The notes: a model not told the origin generated them from the sequence alone. 33,135 nt of DNA from Bacteroidetes bacterium MedPE-SWsnd-G1 (GCA_001874265.1 MPDD01000030.1:1-33135), one strand, 5' to 3'. Positions 17,427-26,416 are shown, counted from the first letter of the stretch. Translations and numbers: made by a program.

Positions 17427-17456
17427 CAAAAGTACTAACTCTTGTTTAGTTGGCAA
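17427..17456 (-). promoter_or_regulatory. Promoter of pyrG
   Basis: On the minus strand, TTG (17456-17454), a 19-base spacer and TACTTTTG (17434-17427) form a full Bacteroidota promoter, with the -7 element 16 bases before the pyrG ATG. The -33 element abuts the T tract of the upstream DoxX terminator. Confidence 0.55.
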
Positions 17457-17497
17457 AAAAAGAACCCCTTAAAACTGATAAAAATTTAAGGGGCTTC
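17454..17497 (-). terminator. Terminator of the amidohydrolase-DoxX operon
   Basis: On the minus strand, GAAGCCCCTTAAA pairs with TTTAAGGGGTTC (one bulged base) and is followed by a run of seven to eight T. It lies just downstream of the DoxX stop. Confidence 0.85.
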
Positions 17498-17518
17498 TAA
17501 TATTTTAATATTCAGTAA

Positions 17519-17938
17519 TTAAGAGCGAACTCCTGTTTTTCTGTCTATTGAATATTTTCCGGCTCCGTTAAGGAAAATTAACAAAAATCCAAATAAATAA
17601 AGAAATGGTTTTTCACCATTGCCACTACCAATAAGCAGCATATCATGTGAAAAGGTAAATGCAACAAACATAACAATTGCCAATCCTAACGCATGAAAAC
17701 GAGCATACAAGCCTAGTATTATCGCTAATGCACCTAAGCATTCAAAGTAAGTTACTAGAATGTAACTGGCTTCGCTGCCAATACCAATTACATCAGGAAA
17801 AGAATGGAATCGGGTATCATAATTAATTAACTTTTTCCAGCCATGGCCATAAATCATTTCAAAGCCAAATGCAATACGTAATAATAGAAGTCCTAGATCT
17901 TTGTTAAGAGGAATGTAATTGAATTTAAATAAGTTCAT
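17519..17938 (-). CDS. DoxX family membrane protein
   Basis: The 139-residue protein has four hydrophobic segments (about 15-32, 50-72, 76-96 and 104-122), the DoxX layout. LLLLRIAFGFEMIYGHGWKK near residue 17 matches the first helix and the conserved Gly-x-Gly/Lys turn after it. DoxX proteins are inner-membrane proteins with poorly defined roles; some are linked to quinone or sulfur redox, others to envelope stress. Here the gene starts 35 bases after the DUF4377-META lipoprotein gene and ends the probable four-gene operon, followed by a terminator. Nothing in the sequence identifies a cofactor site. Confidence 0.85.
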   Translation of the reverse strand: MNLFKFNYIPLNKDLGLLLLRIAFGFEMIYGHGWKKLINYDTRFHSFPDVIGIGSEASYILVTYFECLGALAIILGLYARFHALGLAIVMFVAFTFSHDMLLIGSGNGEKPFLYLFGFLLIFLNGAGKYSIDRKTGVRS

Positions 17939-17973
17939 AAGTTGGAGTTTTTAAAAGTTCTAAAATATAAATT

Positions 17974-18648
17974 TTAATCAACCTTTTTGAAACTGAGGAT
18001 GTTTTTGTTTTCTGAATTATAAAAAACAAGAGCGCCTTGTTCTTTTTTAAAGGATCTAACATTTCCTAATTCTTTAGAATATAGGCTTGGAATTTCCATA
18101 AATTCGCACATTCGCAGTGTTTCTCTTAGTTGACCAAACTCAATTTTATCTCCTTCTAGTTTAGATATACTACCTCCAAAATTGTTGCAGCCATTTGTTC
18201 CTAAGATTTCCATTTTAGAAATATTAATTTCTAATGTAGGTGTTTGTTCTACATTTTCTGAAGAAACATTTTTACTATTTATGTTCGTGAGCACATAGAC
18301 ATCATGAATGGTATAACGCAAATCTTTTTTCTTTTCTAGAACTTTAACCAATGTATATTTAATAGAGGAATCATCGGCAGGAGGATTCTCAATTTTCTCT
18401 GTTTTGACTTTTAATTTATAAAAATACCCAGGTTGAAATTCAAATCCTTCTATATTAGAATAGAAAAATTCCCAGTCTTTGGTTAAGTCTAGTTCTACAT
18501 TTTTCTGAATTTGTAAGCAAGTCATCTTACCAACACCAGTACATTGAACTTTAGCACTGTTTACCCATAATATGAGTTCGTCTAGAGCAACTTTTGGTTG
18601 ACAGGCCTGTAATAGAATTACCGATAAAATGGAAACGAATAACTTCAT
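17974..18648 (-). CDS. DUF4377-META domain lipoprotein
   Basis: The 224-residue lipoprotein has a lipobox LQAC with lipidation at Cys16. Residues about 24-105 form a DUF4377 domain, recognisable from LWVNSAKVQCTGVGKMTCLQ and the DWEFFYSNIEGFEFQPGY block. Residues about 130-222 form a META (HslJ-like) domain with the signature GTNGCNNFGGSI near residue 150 and LRMCEFMEIPSLYS. META domains occur in heat-shock- and novobiocin-resistance-linked proteins; the reaction, if any, is unknown. The gene begins five bases after the outer-membrane barrel gene and is co-transcribed with it. Cysteine pairs in both domains suggest disulfides in an oxidising compartment. Confidence 0.85.
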   Translation of the reverse strand: MKLFVSILSVILLQACQPKVALDELILWVNSAKVQCTGVGKMTCLQIQKNVELDLTKDWEFFYSNIEGFEFQPGYFYKLKVKTEKIENPPADDSSIKYTLVKVLEKKKDLRYTIHDVYVLTNINSKNVSSENVEQTPTLEINISKMEILGTNGCNNFGGSISKLEGDKIEFGQLRETLRMCEFMEIPSLYSKELGNVRSFKKEQGALVFYNSENKNILSFKKVD

Positions 18649-18653
18649 ATGTT

Positions 18654-19433
18654 TTATTTTGGAAAAAGAAATACCAATTGCGCTCTAATTTGATAATCTG
18701 CATTCGTGGCGCTTTCTAGGTATTTATAGAAACCAAGTTGCCAGTTTACAGGTAGTTTGCCGACTTTAGATAGTTTTCCAAAACCAGCACCCATAGGAGC
18801 TGTCCATCTTGTAGTTCCCGGAGCATTCCAATTAGCGGTAAATATTGGAGCTGAATTAACATACCAACCTTTGGAGATCTGTTTAACTACAAAGATTTGC
18901 GAATAGAAAAAATTTAAATCGTTATTGCTATTTCCTGCAACTCCATAAAAGTTTTGGATAATTCCACCAACAGTCCAGCCGTTATTCTGATAAACTCCCA
19001 CAGCGGAAGGTGCGATACCAAATTTATCAAACCCTAACCCTTGTTCTATTGTTGGAAACATAAAAGTTGGCCCAACTCCCCAGATAAATTTGCTAGATTT
19101 CGCAGGTGTAAAAAATGTAGAAACATTAATGTTTCCAATTCCATCTCTCCTTCCTTCGGGATAAATAGGTCCGCTAATAACAGGAATTATTGTTCTAGTA
19201 ATTAAATTTACTTTTTTCGAAATACTTATGGGATAAACTGGTTGAATATTTAAAGTATTTGTTGGTCTTATATCTTTTCCTACATCTAAATTATTTTGAA
19301 AAGGCAAACTAATTAAACTAGCAATAGGGTTTTGAATTTTAGATGCTAAATCTTCTGATTCTTTTTGTTCCTCTTGAGAATACGAGGTTAAGCCAATTGC
19401 GATGAATGTACTTAATAGAATTTTCTTTATCAT
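18654..19433 (-). CDS. Outer-membrane beta-barrel protein, transporter-like
   Basis: The 259-residue protein has a signal peptide (1-20, ending TSYSQ) and a body of amphipathic strands ending in ADYQIRAQLVFLFPK, a typical barrel-closing strand. Features include SLISLPFQNNLDVG (40-53), RTIIPVISGPIYPEG (about 87-101), and a Gly/Asn/aromatic pattern through the middle. Such proteins are sometimes deposited under the misleading name neuromedin U and resemble MetA/phenol-pathway outer-membrane channels; I rely on the pattern, not on a search. It lies seven bases after the amidohydrolase gene and five before the META lipoprotein gene, so it probably provides an outer-membrane channel or partner for that operon. 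Confidence 0.78.
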   Translation of the reverse strand: MIKKILLSTFIAIGLTSYSQEEQKESEDLASKIQNPIASLISLPFQNNLDVGKDIRPTNTLNIQPVYPISISKKVNLITRTIIPVISGPIYPEGRRDGIGNINVSTFFTPAKSSKFIWGVGPTFMFPTIEQGLGFDKFGIAPSAVGVYQNNGWTVGGIIQNFYGVAGNSNNDLNFFYSQIFVVKQISKGWYVNSAPIFTANWNAPGTTRWTAPMGAGFGKLSKVGKLPVNWQLGFYKYLESATNADYQIRAQLVFLFPK

Positions 19434-19440
19434 AATTTTT

Positions 19441-21192
19441 TTATTTAATTATTGGAAAATGTTTTCCTTCAAATACAGTTCCAAGTACTTCAATATCTTT
19501 TAATTTTTCTACTTCTACTTTGTAGGGATTGTTTTTTAATATAGTAAAGTTTGCAATTTTTCCATTTTTAATAGAACCTAATTCATTTTCCATTCTCCAA
19601 GATTGTGCCGCATCTATTGTAATTCCTCTTAGTGCTTGATGTAATGATAACCTCAAATCAGGCCTTGGATGATTACCGTTCAATGTTTCTCTAGTAATTG
19701 CACACCATGCCAAATACAATGGGTCGGCAGGTGCCATAGGTAAATCTGAATGTAATGAATATGGGATGCCCAATTTTTCCACAGAAGCTGACCTTACCAT
19801 GGCATTCGCACGTTCTGGACCTAATCCAACTTCAGCATATTTATCAGAAAATGCTGTAACATAGTACGGGTTTGCACTAACAATACATCCCAATTCCGAA
19901 ATTTTCTTTACTTGCGCTTCGGTAGAATTTGCAAAATGAATTATGGTTGTTCTATGGTCTTCACGTGGAGACTCCTTCATTTTACGTTCAATTACCTTAA
20001 GTAATTCCTCCAATCCTTTGTCTCCGTTGACATGAACTAGTATTTGATAATCTCGCTCCCAAAAAATATCAAATACGTCTGATATTTCTTGAGGTGGCTG
20101 TATCCATTCACCATGATGTCCATCGGTATAACCATCCTTCATCATCATTAATTGAGAAATAATGGCACCATCTATTAAGAGTTTAACCGTTTTTTTGAAA
20201 AATCTAATTTTTCCAGTTTCAGGAAACATGGTAGTGATATCTTCAACTGCCTTAACAACAGCTTCATCGCCTTTCTCTTTATTTTGATAAAAAGGAGTTT
20301 TGGTTTCTGGTGTAAAAAAGGAATACATTGGAGTTTTAACATCACCTAATATCTCCTTATAGATTTTAACATGAGTTGGCATAATAAAGGCACCAGGCTC
20401 GTTATAGGCGGTAATACCATTATTGTGTAACATCTCTACCATTTGATGTAACCCTTTTCTAATATTCTCTTCTGGACCAATGATTTCAAATATTTTTGGA
20501 AGTAGTGCTATCATTGCTCCCGCTTCAAAGAAGTGACCTTTCTCAATATTAATTTGTCCTTGAATTTCTTCAGAAAAAGTTTTTGCCCATGCATCAGTCA
20601 ATTCCAATTGCTCCATTAAAACAGAATTTAAAAAGAACTCATGAACCGATCTATGCCATATAAGGATAGGTCTAGTTGAACTAATTTTATCTAATATTTC
20701 TCTTTTTAAATCTCCGTGAAAATTATGATGATAACCCCAACTTAGGAGGATTTCATCAGGATTTTCCATCGAGTTTTCAACATCAGTTAAAGTAGCGAAG
20801 TAGTCTTTTTCGTTGTCTACACCTTTCCAGGTCTTTGAAGGTAATTCCCAGGGTTCTGGAGCAATCACATTCATAACTAATGTTAAGGCTCCTAGAAAAG
20901 GGTGCATATGTTGTTCAATAAACCCAGGAAACATCGTATTTCCTTTTAAATCAAATTGATTCGCATTTGGGTAATTAGATTGAGCCTCTTTTTGGTTCCC
21001 AGTAAAAACAACTTTATTGTTTTTGGTTACAACGGATTCTACTGTGCTACCTTGTTTACCTTCCATGGTAACAATTTCACCATTATAATAGATAATTGTT
21101 TCAGGGCTAGCATCCGAATTAGAATTTGATTTTTCAGAATTACAAGCAATTAGAATTATAATACACAGTAAAGTTAAAAGTGTATTTTTCAT
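19441..21192 (-). CDS. Lipoprotein amidohydrolase (YtcJ-like, amidohydrolase family 3)
   Basis: The 583-residue protein is a metal-dependent hydrolase of the YtcJ type, exported as a lipoprotein (lipobox LIAC, Cys17). The metal-binding HxH is in FPGFIEQHMHPFLG near residue 92. Further metal/active-site candidates are HVNGDKG near 387, HFANST near 415, and HSDLPMAPADPLYLAW near 480, where an Asp typically activates water. A family hallmark is PGFID before the HxH; here it reads GFIEQ. The substrate is unknown: family members act on amides, N-formyl groups or cyclic imides. I chose the ATG at 21192, since an upstream ATG at 21210 would add MTKKET before the lipoprotein signal. It leads a tight operon with the barrel, META lipoprotein and DoxX genes. 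Confidence 0.87.
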   Translation of the reverse strand: MKNTLLTLLCIIILIACNSEKSNSNSDASPETIIYYNGEIVTMEGKQGSTVESVVTKNNKVVFTGNQKEAQSNYPNANQFDLKGNTMFPGFIEQHMHPFLGALTLVMNVIAPEPWELPSKTWKGVDNEKDYFATLTDVENSMENPDEILLSWGYHHNFHGDLKREILDKISSTRPILIWHRSVHEFFLNSVLMEQLELTDAWAKTFSEEIQGQINIEKGHFFEAGAMIALLPKIFEIIGPEENIRKGLHQMVEMLHNNGITAYNEPGAFIMPTHVKIYKEILGDVKTPMYSFFTPETKTPFYQNKEKGDEAVVKAVEDITTMFPETGKIRFFKKTVKLLIDGAIISQLMMMKDGYTDGHHGEWIQPPQEISDVFDIFWERDYQILVHVNGDKGLEELLKVIERKMKESPREDHRTTIIHFANSTEAQVKKISELGCIVSANPYYVTAFSDKYAEVGLGPERANAMVRSASVEKLGIPYSLHSDLPMAPADPLYLAWCAITRETLNGNHPRPDLRLSLHQALRGITIDAAQSWRMENELGSIKNGKIANFTILKNNPYKVEVEKLKDIEVLGTVFEGKHFPIIK

Positions 21193-21211
21193 AGTTTCTT
21201 TTTTTGTCAAA

Positions 21212-21219
21212 CAAAAATA
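21212..21219 (-). promoter_or_regulatory. -7 element of the amidohydrolase operon
   Basis: TATTTTTG on the minus strand matches TAnnTTTG and ends 19 bases before the ATG at 21192. It lies in the 49-base gap after the helicase gene, so the operon can be read independently of it. No good -33 element is visible. Confidence 0.38.
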
Positions 21220-21241
21220 GGAAACTAATATTAATTCAGAG

Positions 21242-22498
21242 TTAATACCAACGTTTCTTGTTCTTTTTGGAATTGGCTGATTTACGCCCTTTCTTTTTAC
21301 CAGGTTTGGTATTGATACTTTTACTTCCCGAACCCTTATGATTTATTGCTTTGGTGTTTTTATCCATGGGATATGGATGATCTTCAACCAATTCAATTTT
21401 CTTTTGAATTAATTGTTGAATTGTTTTAATGTAATTCATTTCATCTGCTCCACAGAAAGAATACGCATTTCCAGATTCACCTGCTCTACCTGTTCTTCCA
21501 ATTCTATGTACGTAGGTTTCCGGAATATTTGGTAAGTCAAAGTTAATAACAGCATCTAAACTATTAATGTCAATTCCTCTTGCAGCAACATCAGTTGCTA
21601 TTAAAATATTAACCTCATTTTTCTTAAACTTATTCAAGGCTTCTTGTCGTGCGCTTTGAGATTTATCACCATGCAATGAAGTAACGTTGTAGCCGTTTTT
21701 TTTAAGTGAAGTTTCAAGTTTGTCAACACCAAACTTGGTACGTCTAAAAATAAGAATGCTTCCTTTTACTGTGTTTCGTAATAGGTGTAAACAAAGTTCT
21801 AATTTCTTTTTTCGTGGAACGTAATACAATAATTGATTTACATTTTTAGCAGCAGAAGAGTTTGCGGCAACTTCAACCTTTTCAGGATTGTTAAGAATTA
21901 CGTTTGCTAATTGTAATACTTTTTTTGGCATGGTTGCCGAGAATAAGAGTATTTGTCTATTCTTAGGGCACACTTTTACAATCTTGTTTACATCATCATA
22001 AAAACCCATATCTAACATTAAATCGGCTTCGTCTAGCACTAGTGTTTGAATATGGCTCAAGCTTAAAATTTCTTGCTTTCTTAAATCTAACAATCTGCCC
22101 GGCGTTGCGATTAAAACATCAACACCTTTTTTTAGAACATCTTTTTGCGGTTCTATAGACGTGCCACCAAAAACTACGGTTGTTCTTAAATTGGTGTATT
22201 TAGCATAGGTTTTAAAATCATCTTGAATTTGAACTGCCAATTCTCTGGTTGGACTTACAATTAATGCACGAATCTTCTTTCCTTTCTTTTTTGAATTTTG
22301 ATGCCAAATCAATTTTTCAATAATTGGTAACGCAAAGGCAGCGGTCTTTCCAGTTCCCGTTTGAGCAGATGCAATAATGTCCTTATTCTCTAAAACTAAT
22401 GGAATACATTTTTCTTGAATAGGGGTAGGTGCGTCGTACCCAGTTTCTTTGATGGCTTTTAAAATTGATTTATCTAAAGGTAATTCGCTAAAGTGCAT
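21242..22498 (-). CDS. DEAD-box ATP-dependent RNA helicase (RhlE-like)
   Basis: The 418-residue protein carries all DEAD-box motifs in order: Q motif YDAPTPIQ (21-28), Walker A AQTGTGKT (45-52), PTREL (83-87), GG (111-112), TPGR (132-135), DEAD (156-159), SAT (187-189), then DVAARGID and HRIGRTGR in the second RecA domain. A basic tail (about 385-418, with KKKGRK and KKNKKRWY) follows the helicase core and probably binds RNA. The size and tail fit the RhlE group used in ribosome assembly, cold adaptation or RNA decay; which of these cannot be told from sequence. A -7 element lies 18 bases upstream of the ATG. Confidence 0.95.
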   Translation of the reverse strand: MHFSELPLDKSILKAIKETGYDAPTPIQEKCIPLVLENKDIIASAQTGTGKTAAFALPIIEKLIWHQNSKKKGKKIRALIVSPTRELAVQIQDDFKTYAKYTNLRTTVVFGGTSIEPQKDVLKKGVDVLIATPGRLLDLRKQEILSLSHIQTLVLDEADLMLDMGFYDDVNKIVKVCPKNRQILLFSATMPKKVLQLANVILNNPEKVEVAANSSAAKNVNQLLYYVPRKKKLELCLHLLRNTVKGSILIFRRTKFGVDKLETSLKKNGYNVTSLHGDKSQSARQEALNKFKKNEVNILIATDVAARGIDINSLDAVINFDLPNIPETYVHRIGRTGRAGESGNAYSFCGADEMNYIKTIQQLIQKKIELVEDHPYPMDKNTKAINHKGSGSKSINTKPGKKKGRKSANSKKNKKRWY

Positions 22499-22516
22499 AC
22501 TTTGTTTTATTTAATG

Positions 22517-22524
22517 CAAAGGTA
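22517..22524 (-). promoter_or_regulatory. -7 element of the DEAD-box helicase gene
   Basis: TACCTTTG on the minus strand matches TAnnTTTG, 18 bases before the ATG at 22498. No -33 TTG is found at the right distance. Confidence 0.38.
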
Positions 22525-22593
22525 GTAAGATAGAACTTATGAGTATTGAATTATGAATGACTAGTTAGAAAAAGAATGATTAAGTTGAAACGA

Positions 22594-23073
22594 TTAACTA
22601 TTACCCAATCTTTCAATTTCCAATTGGTAGTCATATTGTAAATCTTCATGCAATCCACTTACTGTTTTTTCAATCATAGCCAATTGCCGAGTATAAACAT
22701 TCATTAATCGAACGCTTCTTTTTATGGAAGGCCTAAAATCCTTCAGTTTTTTACAAAAATAGAGCAGTAATTCTACTTCAGTTTCTTTATTCTTAGAATA
22801 GCGAATGAACTTTTTAGTATTCGTTAAAATCTTTCGAACGCTTTTCCTGATAAAGTAGTAACTCTTAGTATTTACCTCTTCAAATTGTTCGTCTATATAT
22901 TCCTTTACACTTTCAATGTAACCCCTTTCATCATTGGCCTCAAACAATAAATAGGTTAGGAGTTCTTTATTTTCCTTTTTAAAGCGCCCTAACCGAAGAC
23001 ATAACTCTAATAATTCGCTTTGAGAACGATGTTGTAATTCTGTTTTAATTTCTTTAAGTGTAGATGATTTCAT
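22594..23073 (-). CDS. Conserved-looking helical protein of unknown function
   Basis: I recognise no named domain in this 159-residue protein. It is rich in Lys, Glu and Leu with repeated amphipathic heptad-like helices, no signal peptide and no membrane segment, so it is probably a cytosolic all-alpha protein. A strongly basic central patch (IRKSVRKILTNTKKFIRY, about residues 76-93) and IKRSVRLMN near 118 could contact nucleic acid or an acidic partner; this is inference. I chose the ATG at 23073 (MKSSTLKEI) over one five codons earlier. No TAnnTTTG element is evident upstream. It sits between the Tricorn-like gene, which ends in a terminator, and the helicase gene. Confidence 0.65.
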   Translation of the reverse strand: MKSSTLKEIKTELQHRSQSELLELCLRLGRFKKENKELLTYLLFEANDERGYIESVKEYIDEQFEEVNTKSYYFIRKSVRKILTNTKKFIRYSKNKETEVELLLYFCKKLKDFRPSIKRSVRLMNVYTRQLAMIEKTVSGLHEDLQYDYQLEIERLGNS

Positions 23074-23118
23074 ATAAGAATACAGCAATTATTGCATTTG
23101 TAAATCTAATTATAATAA

Positions 23119-23152
23119 TAAAGTGATTTGAATAATGATTCAAATCACTTTA
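23119..23152 (-). terminator. Terminator after the Tricorn-like protease gene
   Basis: A 14-base-pair stem (core AAGTGATTTGAA with TTCAAATCACTT) and a six-base loop lie just past the stop of the minus-strand protease gene. The following T tract is interrupted, so it is weaker than others here. Confidence 0.72.
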
Positions 23153-23170
23153 TCAATTATTTCGTTGACG

Positions 23171-26100
23171 TTAGTTTTTAAACGATTTGTCTGGATAAGA
23201 AGGAACAGGAGGAACCTCTCTTGGATCCTCTTTAATTAGTTTTTTAAGATGTTCTATTGCCGCTTCTAATTGGGCATCTTTTCCATTAAAAGTTGCATGA
23301 GGTAAATTGTCTACTTCAATATCTGGTTCAAAGCCATGACCCTCGATAAGCCATTCTCCATCTGGTCCATAAACGCCCATCATTGGAGCTCTGGCCAAAC
23401 CACCATCACTTAATCTATTTCCACTGTGCAGCCAAATTTCGCCACCCCATGTTCTTGTTCCTATAGCCGTTCCTAAATTTAATTTTTTAAATCCATCTGC
23501 AAAAGCTTCTCCATCTGAGGCTGTATTTCCGTCAACAAGAATAACGATATGACCTCTAAAAGCATACTGCATATTCCAGTAAGGTTTACCGGATCTAGAT
23601 TTCCAATACATCCATGCTTTTCGAAGCAGTTTTTCTAAAATGATACTTTCAATATTTCCCCCTCTGTTATGTCTAACATCTATAATTAATCCTGGTCTGT
23701 CAAAAACAGGGTAAAACTCCCTATACCACTGATTAAGATCGTTACTTCCCATTGCTCTTAGGTGTACATATCCAACATCTTTGTTGGTTTTTTCTTCAAC
23801 TTCGAGCCTTCTTGTATATTCCCAATCTCGATAGCGTAAATTGTATTCATTATTAAAAGGAACTACAATAACATCTTTACTAATACTTCCTCTAGAAATA
23901 GATAAGCGTACTTGTTTTCCAGATTTATTTCTTATCAATGCTCCAATATCTACTGATGACAGGGCAGGAACTCCATTTATACTTGTTATGATATCTCCTT
24001 CATTTATATCTAAATATGGATCGTCTAAAGGTGATTTTTCATCAGGATAATCTGGGTCAGCTTTATATATGTATTCAATTCTATAACCACCTGCATTTTC
24101 GTCTCTGCTGAATCTAGCACCTAAACTTGCTACTGAAATATTTTTTTGATCTCCTCTAGTATCTCCGCCACGAACGCTTGTATGTAGCGCCGATAATTCT
24201 CCAACAAAACGGCCAATTAAATCAGATAGTTCAACTCTCGTTGTTACCCTATCAACCAATGGAAAATATTTATCATACATGCCTTTCCAATTTACACCGT
24301 GCATGTTTTTGTCATAGAAATAATCACGCTCCATTCTCCAAGCATCTGTAAATAGTTGTTTCCAGTCTTCACGCGGTGTAATTGCGAATTTCCATCCACT
24401 TAAATCAATTTTAGACTGCGTTAAATCACTTATTTTACTCGTGCCTGCCGGAACCATAAAAAAACTATTTCCTTTTCTTACAAGAATTTTACTACCATCT
24501 GAAGTCAAATTAAATCCTCGGATACCTTCGATCATCGTTTTTAGTTTAACATCTTTATTGTCGATCTTAACTACGCTTAAATTTGTTTTACTGTTTATTC
24601 CGGTCGAACTTGATGCAAGGTAAATTGCTTTTTTATTTATGGCTAATCCGTTATAGTTACCTGCTTTAATAGGAACTTCGATAATTCTAGATGCAATCCC
24701 TTCAATATCAATAGTAACAGAAATCTTTTTGTCTTCTGATTTCTTTTCTTGTTTTTCTTCCTTTTTAATCAATTCATCATTTGGTCTAAATGGTGAACGA
24801 ACTCCTTTATTTAGTGGTACATGATATAGCTTCTCACTTGCGTCAAAATAAGGTTCCGGTTGTCTAGGACCCCATGGACCACCAACAAGAGAGGTAAAAC
24901 TTCGATCTGATAAAAAATAGATAAATTTTCCATCTGGACTCCATTGAGGAGATAAACTATTTGCCCTATCAGATGTTAATTCAAATGATTTACTTGAATC
25001 TAGGTTATAAATATGAATTTGTGCCATTGTATTGTTTGCGTACTGAACAAATGAAATCCATTTACTATCTGGTGACCACGAAAAAGAACCGATGCCTTGT
25101 TCGTTATTAGAAATTTTCTTACTCTCTCCGCTGGCAATATTTAATATAAACATGTTGTTTTCCAAATCATCATATGCAATCCATTTTCCATCGGGAGACG
25201 AAACTCCGGCAAGTCTTAAAACAGATCCGTTAGAAGTAATTGATTTAGTAGCACCAATTCCGTTTGAAGGAATACTGACAAATTCAAATTCACCACTTTC
25301 ATCAGATAGTGTATAAATATTTTTTCCGTCAGATGAGAAAGTGGCATCTCTATAGCGAACATTTTTTTGATGTGTAAATTCAATAAATCTTCCTGATTTT
25401 ACTGGGGCTACAAAGGCACGTCCTCTTGCAGTAATTACAATTTTACTTCCATCCTTATTTGGATTAACAGCTGTGATATATTGTGATGGGTTTTCATCCC
25501 ATTTTTCTCTTAATTGATCCAAATCAGTTGCTAAACTGATATCAATTTTATTAGATGAGTTAGAATTTATGTCATATTTCCAAATGTCTGCTCCCAGTTG
25601 GTAAACAATGGTGTTTTTAGAGTTTTTAGCATATCTAACGTCAAAACCTTCATGATTTGTGTGCTGTTTCTTATCACTGCCATCCGTATCCATAGACCAT
25701 AGGTTCATTGTACCATCCCTATCCGTTATAAAATAGACCCTATTGTTAATCCACATAGGATGATGACTTTCACCTGGATGATCTGTAGTTAATTTTACAG
25801 CTTCCTCCATACCTTCAGTGAATTTCCAGATTTGGCGGGCGGTTCCTCCTTGATATCGCTTTGTTACATTACCATGATATGCAGGGCGAACAAAGAAAAT
25901 TGTCTTTCCAGTAGTATCAAAAGACGCTTCACTAGCTTGACTTAAAGGAATTCTCTTTTTTTGTTTGGTTTGAGTATTTAATTTAACTGTTTGCCAATCT
26001 GGTAATGTAGAATAATTTCTAGTTGCATAGGCAATTTCTCCATTTTCAGTCCAGTTGTTCGGAATAACACTTGAACTTTCATAGGTCCATCTCGTTGGTA

Positions 26101-26416
26101 GTCCTCCGTTAATTGGGATTGTGTATAATTCCGTTGGCCCTTCGTAGCTAGCGGAATAAGCAACTGTCTTACCATCTGGTGAAATGATTGGATACCGCTC
26201 TTCTTCTTGGTGTGTTGTTAATCTTTGGGCTAATCCCCCATCTAGAGAGACGGTCCATAAATCGCCTTCGGCAGTGAAAACAACTGTGTTTTCGTGAACT
26301 GCAGGAAACCTGTAATAGCCCTCGAAGCCTTGAGAGAAACTATTTAACTGAAAGGCAATTAGAAATAAAAGTACAATCCCTTTCAAGGGAGCTGAATTAC
26401 TAATGTTTGAAATCAT
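23171..26416 (-). CDS. Exported Tricorn-like protease (family S41)
   Basis: The 1081-residue protein resembles archaeal Tricorn: WD40/TolB-type beta-propeller repeats (about 35-540, with repeated SPDGK and WSPD motifs), a charged linker, a second beta region, a core with PDZ domain (about 800-865), and a C-terminal S41 serine peptidase. The catalytic set is visible: His745 (ALHTSVRGG), nucleophile Ser967 (NTASDGEAF) and Glu1025 (IEGHGFEPD), at nearly the same positions as in Tricorn. A signal peptide (about 1-29) directs it to the periplasm, unlike cytosolic archaeal Tricorn, so it probably degrades peptides in the envelope. A Lys/Glu-rich linker (KKEEKQEKKSEDKK) lies near residue 555. It is probably monocistronic. 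Confidence 0.93.
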   Translation of the reverse strand: MISNISNSAPLKGIVLLFLIAFQLNSFSQGFEGYYRFPAVHENTVVFTAEGDLWTVSLDGGLAQRLTTHQEEERYPIISPDGKTVAYSASYEGPTELYTIPINGGLPTRWTYESSSVIPNNWTENGEIAYATRNYSTLPDWQTVKLNTQTKQKKRIPLSQASEASFDTTGKTIFFVRPAYHGNVTKRYQGGTARQIWKFTEGMEEAVKLTTDHPGESHHPMWINNRVYFITDRDGTMNLWSMDTDGSDKKQHTNHEGFDVRYAKNSKNTIVYQLGADIWKYDINSNSSNKIDISLATDLDQLREKWDENPSQYITAVNPNKDGSKIVITARGRAFVAPVKSGRFIEFTHQKNVRYRDATFSSDGKNIYTLSDESGEFEFVSIPSNGIGATKSITSNGSVLRLAGVSSPDGKWIAYDDLENNMFILNIASGESKKISNNEQGIGSFSWSPDSKWISFVQYANNTMAQIHIYNLDSSKSFELTSDRANSLSPQWSPDGKFIYFLSDRSFTSLVGGPWGPRQPEPYFDASEKLYHVPLNKGVRSPFRPNDELIKKEEKQEKKSEDKKISVTIDIEGIASRIIEVPIKAGNYNGLAINKKAIYLASSSTGINSKTNLSVVKIDNKDVKLKTMIEGIRGFNLTSDGSKILVRKGNSFFMVPAGTSKISDLTQSKIDLSGWKFAITPREDWKQLFTDAWRMERDYFYDKNMHGVNWKGMYDKYFPLVDRVTTRVELSDLIGRFVGELSALHTSVRGGDTRGDQKNISVASLGARFSRDENAGGYRIEYIYKADPDYPDEKSPLDDPYLDINEGDIITSINGVPALSSVDIGALIRNKSGKQVRLSISRGSISKDVIVVPFNNEYNLRYRDWEYTRRLEVEEKTNKDVGYVHLRAMGSNDLNQWYREFYPVFDRPGLIIDVRHNRGGNIESIILEKLLRKAWMYWKSRSGKPYWNMQYAFRGHIVILVDGNTASDGEAFADGFKKLNLGTAIGTRTWGGEIWLHSGNRLSDGGLARAPMMGVYGPDGEWLIEGHGFEPDIEVDNLPHATFNGKDAQLEAAIEHLKKLIKEDPREVPPVPSYPDKSFKN

